A DNA stretch of 5,613 bases from an uncultured Collinsella sp. Lineage in GTDB: Bacteria; Actinomycetota; Coriobacteriia; Coriobacteriales; Coriobacteriaceae. The DNA lies in NCBI GenBank assembly GCA_900550595.1, contig URTB01000098.1, positions 1 to 5,613 on the forward strand. The letters run 5' to 3'. Shown one piece after another: positions 1-4,892 of this stretch. The notes under the pieces are model-generated. The model had not been told where the DNA came from. It searched no databases and saw only the letters and a list, made by a program, of their open reading frames with translations. How positions within the stretch are numbered: position 1 is the stretch's first letter; each line of letters opens with the position of its first letter. Both the position numbers and the translations under genes were made by a program.

Positions 1-49
1 ACGAGATAGGCTCCGGTCTCGTGGGCTCGGAGATGTGTATAAGAGACAG
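1..49 (+). other. Illumina Nextera sequencing adapter (artifact)
   Basis: Bases 31-49 (AGATGTGTATAAGAGACAG) are the Tn5 mosaic end used in Nextera libraries, and 16-30 (GTCTCGTGGGCTCGG) is the read-2 transposase adapter. Bases 1-7 (ACGAGAT) match the end of the P7 flow-cell oligo, so 8-15 sit exactly where the eight-base i7 index belongs. This is untrimmed library sequence, not a transposon of the organism. Biological sequence begins at about base 50, and an apparent ATG at 35 lies inside the adapter and must not be used as a gene start. Confidence 0.98.
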
Positions 50-935
50 GGCGAGGCCATCGGCGCTGACGGCGACCTGGTGGTGACGCTTGTGGGGCAA
101 AACTCCGTTGTCGAGACGCATGCGCCCGATGCGGACATTTCCATGAGCGGCATGGAGGTGTGGGGGGGACCTTACGCTTCGCGGTTCCGGCTCGCTCACG
201 GCGACGGGTTCACAATGCGGGATCCATGTGGCCCAGGCGCTGATGGTCGACGGCTGCACGGTGGATGCGAGGGCCGACGGGGCAGGCGTTGTTGACCAGA
301 CCGTTGCCGGCATTGCCGCAGGTAGCTTGACTGTACGTGGCGGCGGGCGCGTAGTTGCCGCGGGCGCGGGATCCGATGCGGGCTTGCGCTTTTATGGCGT
401 GCGCTTGCTCGACGAGGGGTTTGGTGCTGACGTTGCGAGCGAGACGCTTGTCGTGGATGCGTCCTGGCTGGATGCAACCGGTACGGATGCCGGCGTTGCC
501 TGCGATCGCGGGTCGCTCGTGGCCGCGCACTTTGTGACGCCTGCAGGCGGGGCCTTTGGTGCTGCCAGCGTGGTGGATGCTGAAGGGGCCGTGGCATCGA
601 ACGTGGTCATTGAGCCTGAAGGCGCCACCGCCCCGGCGGGGGAGACCGACGCGCGCGATGTGCCAGGTAATGGCACAGGCGAGACTACTGGTGACGCCGG
701 CCCCGCTGCGGGGCAACCCGGTGCGGGGCCGGCGACGGATCTTGCGGTGAAACCCGCAGCTACGTCGCTCAAGACAACGGTCACCAAGACCACAGTCACC
801 AAGACGACTAAGCCCAAATCCACTATGGCAACAACATCGGCGCTTCCCAAGACCGGCGACGGCTACTGGATAGCCGCCTCCTTAACGCTATTCCTGCTGG
901 GGGCAGTGCTTCTAAGCGCCGCATATCGCTGCTGA
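50..935 (+). CDS. LPxTG-anchored surface protein, 5'-truncated and frameshifted
   Basis: This is the C-terminal part of a secreted, sortase-anchored wall protein; the N-terminus and signal peptide lie beyond the contig edge. From 50 to about 167 the protein reads in one frame (GDLVVTLVGQNSVVE...). From 168 it continues in the next frame (DLTLRGSGSLTATGSQCGIH...), where similar Gly/Val/Thr-rich short strands recur. These strands suggest a beta-helix or carbohydrate-binding-type fold. The switch falls in a run of seven G at 162-168; six G would give one continuous reading frame. The C-terminus has a Thr/Lys/Pro-rich wall-spanning linker with two TVTKT units, LPKTG at 843-857, a hydrophobic membrane segment and a very short tail (AAYRC). 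Sortase would cleave between T and G. The first ATG in the second frame, at 228, is internal to the conserved region and is unlikely to be the true start. Ligand and function are unknown. A terminator follows at 990-1019. Confidence 0.8.
162..168 (+). repeat. G7 homopolymer at a frame switch
   Basis: Seven consecutive G lie exactly where the reading frame of the surface protein has to change. Loss of one G restores a continuous protein (MEVWG followed by DLTLRG). The tract could be a slippage-prone phase-variation switch, a fixed mutation, or an assembly error close to the contig end. Confidence 0.7.
777..806 (+). repeat. Two 15-bp tandem repeats coding TVTKT
   Basis: ACGGTCACCAAGACC at 777-791 is followed directly by ACAGTCACCAAGACG at 792-806, with 13 of 15 bases identical. 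Each codes TVTKT in the wall-spanning linker of the surface protein. Such in-frame repeats commonly vary in number between strains and change the length of the stalk. Confidence 0.8.
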
Positions 936-989
936 TGCGGTGCGACGCACTTGACTGCGATACAAGAGCTCTGTAGGAGCTTTAAGGGC

Positions 990-1019
990 AACGCTTTCGG
1001 CAAGGGAGCGTTACTTTTT
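990..1019 (+). terminator. Rho-independent terminator after surface protein
   Basis: AACGCT (990-995) pairs with AGCGTT (1007-1012) around an 11-base loop, followed by TTTTT at 1015-1019. It lies 55 bases past the surface protein stop. The stem is short, so strength is uncertain. A second small hairpin (AGCTC 967-971 with GAGCT 977-981) just upstream has no T run. Confidence 0.5.
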
Positions 1020-1056
1020 CATGCATATAATGTCTAACGTACAGCCATATGCGTTT

Positions 1057-1079
1057 CCGAAACAAGGACTATGTTTCGG
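1057..1079. promoter_or_regulatory. Inverted repeat, candidate operator
   Basis: CCGAAACA (1057-1064) and TGTTTCGG (1072-1079) form a perfect 8-bp inverted repeat with a 7-base spacer. The left arm also belongs to an overlapping palindrome, GTTTC-C-GAAAC (1053-1063), so GTTTC/GAAAC occurs three times in 28 bases. The repeat covers the expected -35 region of the promoter at 1091-1099, which suits a repressor site controlling the nucleotidyltransferase gene. The binding protein is unknown. Confidence 0.45.
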
Positions 1080-1090
1080 CGCTGGCCCTC

Positions 1091-1099
1091 TGATATTCT
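1091..1099 (+). promoter_or_regulatory. Extended -10 promoter for nucleotidyltransferase gene
   Basis: TGATATTCT is an extended -10 element (TGn followed by TATTCT). It would start transcription about 16 bases before the ATG at 1122. No good -35 is visible, as is usual for extended -10 promoters. A TATAAT at 1026-1031 is an alternative. No clear Shine-Dalgarno precedes 1122, so a near-leaderless or weakly translated message is possible. Confidence 0.4.
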
Positions 1100-1121
1100 A
1101 CTGTTAAACGGTAAATAACCC

Positions 1122-1430
1122 ATGATTTCGACTACCGACATATCCACTGCCGCCACCCGCGTGCTAGCTCAATACGACGTCAGCGAAGCATATTTATTTG
1201 GCTCGTTTGCCCGAGGCGAGCAAACGCCCGATAGCGATATTGACTTGCGCCTAGTCTGCGGCAACACCATGACGTTCGGCATGCTTTACGAACTCTCCTA
1301 TGAGCTCGAGATAGAACTTGGGCGAAAGGTTGATATCGTCACCAACCCACCAGAGCACATGCGCCCTGCCTTCCGCAAAAGCATCGAGCAGGATGAGGTG
1401 CGTGTCTATGAAGCACTGCAAGCAGGATGA
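1122..1430 (+). CDS. MNT-type minimal nucleotidyltransferase (MntA-like antitoxin)
   Basis: This 102-residue protein is a minimal nucleotidyltransferase of the DNA polymerase beta superfamily. The signature GSFARGE...SDIDL covers residues 27-42, with metal-binding Asp39 and Asp41. The third acidic residue is Asp71 in KVDIV, so the catalytic triad looks complete. In MntA-HepT toxin-antitoxin pairs such proteins AMPylate and silence a HEPN RNase toxin. No HEPN gene (RX4HXY motif) is found on either side, so this copy is an orphan, or acts on a partner elsewhere. The stop overlaps the possible start of a RelB-like fragment at 1408. The start at 1122 is chosen because it gives the usual family length and lies just after an extended -10 element; the ribosome-binding site is poor. 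Family is confident, biological role is inferred. Confidence 0.88.
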   Translation: MISTTDISTAATRVLAQYDVSEAYLFGSFARGEQTPDSDIDLRLVCGNTMTFGMLYELSYELEIELGRKVDIVTNPPEHMRPAFRKSIEQDEVRVYEALQAG

Positions 1431-1596
1431 GGGGCTTGCGAATGCCAGCCCGCGGCCTTTCCCTTCCAGAGAACCCAGCCCGGTGACCCTCCAGGCCATT
1501 CGCGAAGGTGATGCGTTCTTAGTGACGGGGGAGTCCGGTCGCTTCGACAACGGCGCCGATCTAATCGATGCAGCTCTAAAAGCTCCTGAAGCGTGA
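1408..1596 (+). pseudogene. RelB/DinJ-type antitoxin C-terminal fragment
   Basis: The frame starting at 1408 encodes 62 residues. Its second half (VTLQAIREGDAFLVTGESGRFDNGADLIDAALK) resembles the C-terminal, toxin-binding part of RelB/DinJ-family antitoxins. The N-terminal ribbon-helix-helix DNA-binding part expected for that family is absent; upstream of about 1435 the frame only shadows the nucleotidyltransferase gene. No RelE/YafQ-type toxin follows. The simplest reading is a remnant joined to the 3' end of the nucleotidyltransferase gene by deletion. Alternatively it could be a translated small protein, coupled through the ATG at 1408, which overlaps the upstream gene by 23 bases. Family assignment is by pattern only. 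Confidence 0.55.
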
Positions 1597-1642
1597 GAGA
1601 ATTTAACCACCGAAGAGACTGTCGTCTTGGAGGTGCCAGATC

Positions 1643-1668
1643 GGCGAGGTACGTACCTCGCCATTTTT
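1643..1668 (+). terminator. Strong Rho-independent terminator
   Basis: GGCGAGGTAC/GTACCTCGCC is a perfect 20-bp palindrome (1643-1662), giving an 8-bp GC-rich stem with an ACGT loop. It is followed by ATTTTT (1663-1668). It ends the nucleotidyltransferase/RelB-fragment transcript and insulates the ATPase operon. Confidence 0.8.
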
Positions 1669-1673
1669 GTACG

Positions 1674-1759
1674 ATTTGATCAAATGTCTAAGCATTTGAA
1701 CCTGCATATCGACGAGGTCGGCAATGCGGATAAGCCTTTTCTGCCTAGTGGCAGGCTTA
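1674..1759. promoter_or_regulatory. Palindrome-rich leader upstream of ATPase promoter
   Basis: Between the terminator and the ATPase promoter lie a perfect 12-bp palindrome ATTTGATCAAAT (1674-1685) and a 7-bp inverted repeat TAAGCCT (1731-1737) / AGGCTTA (1753-1759). Nested in the second is a hairpin CTGCC-TAGT-GGCAG (1741-1754) that shares two bases with its right arm, so the two pairings exclude each other. These are candidate regulator-binding sites. They lie upstream of the likely transcription start, so an RNA switch is less likely. Confidence 0.35.
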
Positions 1760-1778
1760 ATTCGCGATATCCTTCATG

Positions 1779-1787
1779 TGTTATACT
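1779..1787 (+). promoter_or_regulatory. Extended -10 promoter for ATPase operon
   Basis: TGTTATACT is a good extended -10 element (TGn plus TATACT), placing the transcription start near 1794, about 34 bases before the ATPase ATG. No convincing -35 is seen. GAAAGG at 1816-1821 is the likely ribosome-binding site, six bases before the ATG. Confidence 0.55.
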
Positions 1788-1827
1788 TGAGCCATAAATT
1801 CTGTTTCAAGTATTCGAAAGGCTTGAG

Positions 1828-3003
1828 ATGAAGTTGTTAAAGGTTTGCTTCGACCATCTCTCGATGTTCGAAGACGGGTTATTCGAAATCGACCTGTTCG
1901 CCTCCGACCGCGTGACGGCCTCCGATGAGTCGGCTTTCGAACTGGCGGACCATCTCTACGTGAATAGCGTCGTTGCGCTGGCGGGCATTAACGCTACGGG
2001 CAAGACAACAGCACTGAACCTGCTGGAGCTCGCCTGCCGCATTGTTGACGGCTCTCCGGCGCGCGGCGGCGGGCTCCCATCAACGTTCCCCGCCGCGTTC
2101 GACGGCCCGTCCAAGCTCAAGTGCGTCATATGGCACGCAGATCGTCTTTACTTGCTCGAGTCGGTGCTGCAGACTGTCGAAGGAGGCGACGACGGTCCCG
2201 AGCTGACGTTCTCCGATGAGGTGATTTCTTCGCTGCCAGCCAAGGCCCTCAAGCGCTCGACCCTGGCATCCTGGGCCGAAATCGAGAAACTCGCGTCCCC
2301 GCTGTGCGACCGTGCTCAGATGCCGGACTCTTGGGCGGCGCTTACGCCGCCTGACGTTTCCGTCGCAGCCGCTGTGCTCGCCAAGGACTTCGGCCATCGC
2401 ATCCGAGCGATAGCATTGCGCGACGGTGGCTTCCGCCTCACTGAGCAATTCAACGGTCTCGACGACGTGCTTCGTGTTTTCGACTCTGGCATCGAGCACC
2501 TCGAGGTCCGGGACTCCGGTCGCGCCTTCGTACTGACGTTTACAGGTCGCGAGCCCATCACGATCTCCGAGCGGGGGCTCACCGAGGTGCTCTCCTCCGG
2601 CACTGTACGTGGCCTAGGGCTGGTGCAGCGCGCAATGAGGGTCCTGCGCTCCGGCGGCTACCTTTTAGTCGACGAGGTGGAGAACCACCTTAACCGCCAA
2701 CTGGTTAACGTCGTGCTTGATCTGTTTGCCGCCCACGGGACCAACCCCAACGGCGCGACGCTGGTTTTCACGACTCACTACCCGCAGCTCCTCGATCACG
2801 TGCACCGCAAGGACAACGTGTTCTTTCTCGCCCGACGCAACAGCGGTGCGCGCGTGGTGAAGTACGCCGACCGCGTGAAACGCATCGAGAACAAGAAATC
2901 GGAGGTATTCGCCTCGAACTTTGTGAAGGGGACCGCTCCGCGCTACGCCGACGTGCGCGCGCTTAAGGAACTCGTCGCAGGAGAGGTGTCCGGCGAGCAG
3001 TGA
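1828..3003 (+). CDS. AAA/ABC-type ATPase of a defence-like ATPase-Toprim pair
   Basis: This 391-residue cytoplasmic ATPase belongs to the SMC/ABC-like AAA_15/AAA_21 group found in many phage-defence systems. Walker A is GINATGKT at residues 53-60. An ABC-signature-like LSSGT lies at 255-259, and Walker B is YLLVDEVE at 278-285 with Glu283 or Glu285 as catalytic base. A sensor/switch histidine follows in FTTHYPQ at 314-320. The insert between Walker A and the signature is short, with no long coiled coil, so it is not a full SMC or RloC. All ATPase motifs are intact and the length is normal. The start at 1828 has a GAAAGG site and an extended -10 promoter. The next gene encodes a Toprim-like protein and its presumed GTG start overlaps this stop (GTGA), so the two form one operon. 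By analogy the ATPase would sense infection and license the nuclease; the trigger is unknown. Confidence 0.85.
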   Translation: MKLLKVCFDHLSMFEDGLFEIDLFASDRVTASDESAFELADHLYVNSVVALAGINATGKTTALNLLELACRIVDGSPARGGGLPSTFPAAFDGPSKLKCVIWHADRLYLLESVLQTVEGGDDGPELTFSDEVISSLPAKALKRSTLASWAEIEKLASPLCDRAQMPDSWAALTPPDVSVAAAVLAKDFGHRIRAIALRDGGFRLTEQFNGLDDVLRVFDSGIEHLEVRDSGRAFVLTFTGREPITISERGLTEVLSSGTVRGLGLVQRAMRVLRSGGYLLVDEVENHLNRQLVNVVLDLFAAHGTNPNGATLVFTTHYPQLLDHVHRKDNVFFLARRNSGARVVKYADRVKRIENKKSEVFASNFVKGTAPRYADVRALKELVAGEVSGEQ

Positions 3004-3523
3004 TAACGGTTTTCGCTTTGCGGGATATCATCCGATCATCTCCTGCGAGGGAACGGCGGAACAGGTGGCCGTGGACATTCTCCTTGAGGCGGACGCGCTC
3101 GTCTTTCCAGAGGGCGACGTCGTGGACGTCACCCGCCTGCGCAAAGCCTCCGATATCCAAGATAACTACCTCAACTTAGACTATGACTGGCCAGTCTGCA
3201 TCGTCAGGGTGCTGGACTCGAGGAAAGAACGCTTCAAACTCGGCAACCTGTACGCCGGCCCCTTCCCGGTGGTTAGCTACGTGACCCATCCCGAGATAGA
3301 GGTGCTGGCCATTATTCGAGAGGGCTCGTGGAGACGCTGGCACGGCGGACGCATGAAACCGAGCGACTTCTGCAAACAGGAGCTCGGCATGCACGAGGTA
3401 AAGAGGGAAGGCTTCCTCAAAAGTTATTGGGATGCCGATTCGCTTACGGCAGCCGCCAGGGAATACAAGCGACTTTCGAAGATCCCCAAGGGCGAGTTGT
3501 GCCTGGCAGACCTCATCCGGTAA
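3000..3523 (+). CDS. Toprim-like nuclease partner, N-terminus apparently frameshifted
   Basis: The main frame is open from 2927 to the stop at 3521-3523. Conserved-looking protein begins near 3014 (FRFAGYHPIISCEGTAE) and holds Toprim-like features: the CEG glutamate motif, an Asp in VRVLDSR, and PEIEVLAIIREG followed by KPSDFC. No ATG, GTG or TTG occurs in this frame between 2927 and 3065. The GTG at 3065 lies after the CEG motif and would delete the putative catalytic glutamate. GTG at 3000 overlaps the ATPase TGA but is in another frame. One more T in the T4 run at 3010-3013 would give MITVFRFAGYHPIISCEG, a sensible N-terminus. The 3000-3523 span assumes that frame change; the strictly open ORF with an ordinary start is 3065-3523 (152 residues). 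As in RloB- or AriB-like partners, the protein would be the nuclease effector. Family placement is by motif only. Confidence 0.7.
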
Positions 3524-3638
3524 AGGCTTACAGCCACCGCAATACCCATAACGCTTCCCAAGACTACCGGCTACCGCTTGATTGCCCTTTTCTCGGCGCT
3601 TTTCTTGCCGTGCACAACACAGCCATAACGCCCATTTC
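3524..3638. other. Non-coding stretch after the Toprim gene
   Basis: I see no gene, RNA or clear terminator here. The only patterns are a doubled CTACCG (3564-3569, 3571-3576) and a CCATAACGC at 3546-3554 that recurs at 3623-3631, just before the first inverted-repeat element. With the two elements that follow, this makes about 380 bases without a supported gene. Confidence 0.5.
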
Positions 3639-3762
3639 CGGAAGTGCGGGGAAAAATCGCAACCAGCCGAGCACAAACCAAATTTTGGCGTCAAAACCGC
3701 AGGTCACGAAAGGGGATAACCGGGGTCTGGTTGGCGGAACTCGGTCTTTCCCCGCACTTCCG
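3639..3762. repeat. Inverted-repeat element 1 (124 bp)
   Basis: CGGAAGTGCGGGGAAA (3639-3654) and its exact reverse complement (3747-3762) enclose 92 bases. Inside are a 6-bp helix AACCAG (3661-3666) / CTGGTT (3727-3732) and a small central hairpin TTTTG (3683-3687) / CAAAA (3692-3696). The core AAACCGCAGG at 3694-3703 is also present in element 2 at nearly the same offset. It could be a MITE-like or REP-like dispersed repeat, or a structured RNA. There is no tRNA or known riboswitch signature, and no protein that looks conserved in any frame. No target-site duplication is obvious. Confidence 0.8.
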
Positions 3763-3773
3763 AATTCTCAAAA

Positions 3774-3898
3774 CGGAAGTATGCGGCAAATTCCGGAAAC
3801 CCCGACCACACCGGCCTTTTCGCGCAAAGAAACCGCAGGCAGAGGCGTTGGTGTGCTCCAGCGTGGTCAATAAGTCTGGATTTTGCCGCATACTTCCG
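3774..3898. repeat. Inverted-repeat element 2 (125 bp)
   Basis: CGGAAGTATGCGGCAAA (3774-3790) and its exact reverse complement (3882-3898) enclose 91 bases. Inside are GACCAC (3804-3809) / GTGGTC (3863-3868), CACACC (3807-3812) / GGTGTG (3850-3855) as an alternative pairing, and a central CTTT/AAAG hairpin (3816-3829). The shared core AAACCGCAGG is at 3830-3839. Eleven bases separate it from element 1, in the same orientation judged by the core. Its right end abuts the broken toxin remnant, so its arrival or a linked deletion may have truncated that gene. Confidence 0.8.
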
Positions 3899-3902
3899 AA
3901 CT

Positions 3903-4025
3903 CGGAGAGTCTTAGAAGCCAGTATTGAATATCGGGAGCTCCTTGCCGAAAATCCATTTGAGGGAATCCGTATCGTCGATATCATTCGAGAGGGGATGAC
4001 GGGCGATGACCAACGCCTACAGTGA
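3903..4025 (+). pseudogene. C-terminal remnant of a probable DUF3990-type toxin
   Basis: In this frame the sequence reads SIEYRELLAENPFEGIRIVD then IIREGMTGDDQRLQ before a TGA at 4023-4025. It is unlike the non-coding DNA on its left. The ending, a hydrophobic strand followed by a Met/Asp-rich tail, resembles the C-terminus of DUF3990 proteins (ART-like fold, seen in toxin-antitoxin-like loci); I recognise this by pattern only. There is no start codon in frame back through element 2, and coding character begins right after that element ends at 3898. The stop overlaps the HTH gene by 20 bases, as expected for an ancestral translationally coupled pair. The toxin body is therefore lost while the likely antitoxin remains. 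Confidence 0.5.
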
Positions 4026-4695
4026 GATGTATCTCGAGGATGCAATGAGAACGCTGGGCGAGGCGGTCGATTTTGCTCTCTGTGACCAAGGGCTGACTCC
4101 AGCCGAGTTGACGGCGATCCTGTCGAACGCTCTTGAGATGAAACAGTTTGAGCGCGGTATGCCTCGCGTCGTCTGCGGCATGGCGGGCGACGAGCTCGCG
4201 CGCGATATTATCGCCCATGCGGGACTGACCCCCGTCAAATGCAGGGAGACCTATCCGTTCGACCGTTCGCCTCAGTATTGGGCGGGCTGGGTTTTGGCCT
4301 ATGCGCAATGGATGAGCAGCTTGGGCTTTAATGAGCTACTCGAAGTCGCCCCGCTCGATTGGATCATCGGCTCGTACCATCCGCTTCACGAGGCCTCCGA
4401 AGACAAATTCGCCCAGATTGTCATTGAAAAATGGAACAACGCCCAGGCAGACAAAAAGGGTCTTAAGGCGGCACGAAAGTCAGCCGGACTAACGCAAAAA
4501 CAGCTCGCCGCCCAATCGGGGGTTAAGCTTTGCGCCATACAACTCTACGAACAGAACCAGCTCGACCTACGCCGTGCCTCGGTCTCCTCGGCATTGGCGC
4601 TCGCAAATGCCCTAAACTGCGCCATCGAAGACCTCGTCTGGCAACCGGTTGCCCTGGAGTACGACTCGCAGGCTATTCCATCCATAGAGCTATAA
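4006..4695 (+). CDS. XRE-type HTH protein, likely antitoxin/regulator
   Basis: This 229-residue protein has two parts. Residues 1-145 form an alpha-helical domain seen in Firmicutes and Actinobacteria homologues (YLEDAMRTLGEAVDFAL..., FERGMPRVVCGMAGDELA, and a Trp/Tyr-rich SPQYWAGWVLAYAQWM). Residues 153-210 are an XRE/Cro-type helix-turn-helix (LKAARKSAGLTQKQLAAQSG, then IQLYEQNQLDLRRAS). Such proteins usually accompany a toxin gene, repress the operon, and may neutralise the toxin. Upstream its start overlaps the DUF3990-like remnant, which suggests its original partner was lost. Downstream, 11 bases away, are the 61-residue gene and the Doc-like toxin, so it may now regulate that unit. GAGAGGGG at 3988-3995 is a plausible ribosome-binding site, about 10 bases before the ATG. 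No promoter is obvious upstream; it may lie in or beside element 2. Confidence 0.82.
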   Translation: MTNAYSEMYLEDAMRTLGEAVDFALCDQGLTPAELTAILSNALEMKQFERGMPRVVCGMAGDELARDIIAHAGLTPVKCRETYPFDRSPQYWAGWVLAYAQWMSSLGFNELLEVAPLDWIIGSYHPLHEASEDKFAQIVIEKWNNAQADKKGLKAARKSAGLTQKQLAAQSGVKLCAIQLYEQNQLDLRRASVSSALALANALNCAIEDLVWQPVALEYDSQAIPSIEL

Positions 4696-4706
4696 AGGAG
4701 TCAGAC

Positions 4707-4892
4707 ATGCCTTGGAGCTATGTTCAACAGGATGACGGCGCTGATTGCGTTGCTCAAGAATATTATTCAACTGCGCACGTGGCAAATTCAGCATCACCGA
4801 TTTTGCTCGGCGGCGCCACGTCAATCGATGAAGCTGTTCGGCTGACCATTGAGGGCATGCCCAACGCGCTCAGGCTCTTGGAGAACTCATGA
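4707..4892 (+). CDS. 61-residue protein, candidate antitoxin of the Doc-like toxin
   Basis: I do not recognise this protein. It is 61 residues and acidic, with an aromatic N-terminus (MPWSYVQQDDG and QEYYSTAH) and a helical C-terminus (TSIDEAVRLTIEG followed by MPNALRLLENS). AAGGAG at 4695-4700 gives an excellent ribosome-binding site six bases before the ATG. Its stop overlaps the toxin start (ATGATGG at 4889-4895), so the two are translationally coupled in antitoxin-then-toxin order, as in phd-doc. It does not look like Phd: the Phd/YefM N-terminal fold is not apparent. It also lacks the (S/T)xxxE(G/N) inhibitory motif of Fic antitoxins such as VbhA. By position it is the leading antitoxin candidate; by sequence it would be a new type. 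Confidence 0.8.
   Translation: MPWSYVQQDDGADCVAQEYYSTAHVANSASPILLGGATSIDEAVRLTIEGMPNALRLLENS

Noticed and set aside
31..49. Tn5 mosaic end as evidence of a natural transposon
   Set aside because: It is contiguous with the Nextera read-2 adapter, an index-sized gap and the P7 tail, so it is library sequence.
196..716. Long open frames on the minus strand across the surface protein gene
   Set aside because: They are Arg/His/Pro-rich, overlap a well-supported + strand gene, and are typical shadows in GC-rich DNA.
1026..1031. TATAAT as the main promoter of the nucleotidyltransferase gene
   Set aside because: It is a good -10 match but has no -35 and would give a long leader; the extended -10 at 1091-1099 fits better. 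Kept only as an alternative.
1251..1664. Minus-strand frame covering the nucleotidyltransferase and RelB fragment
   Set aside because: It is antisense to recognisable protein sequence and runs into the terminator palindrome; no domain is seen.
3546..3631. CCATAACGC direct repeat (3546-3554, 3623-3631) as a target-site duplication
   Set aside because: The copies do not flank either element; nine bases 77 apart may be chance.
3639..3898. The repeated arms as a CRISPR array
   Set aside because: The repeats are inverted pairs with about 91-base gaps, differ between pairs, and no cas gene is present.
3328..3957. Several open frames on both strands across the 3' part of the Toprim gene and the inverted-repeat elements
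   Set aside because: Their products are low-complexity and change with every repeat arm; the inverted repeats explain why both strands stay open.
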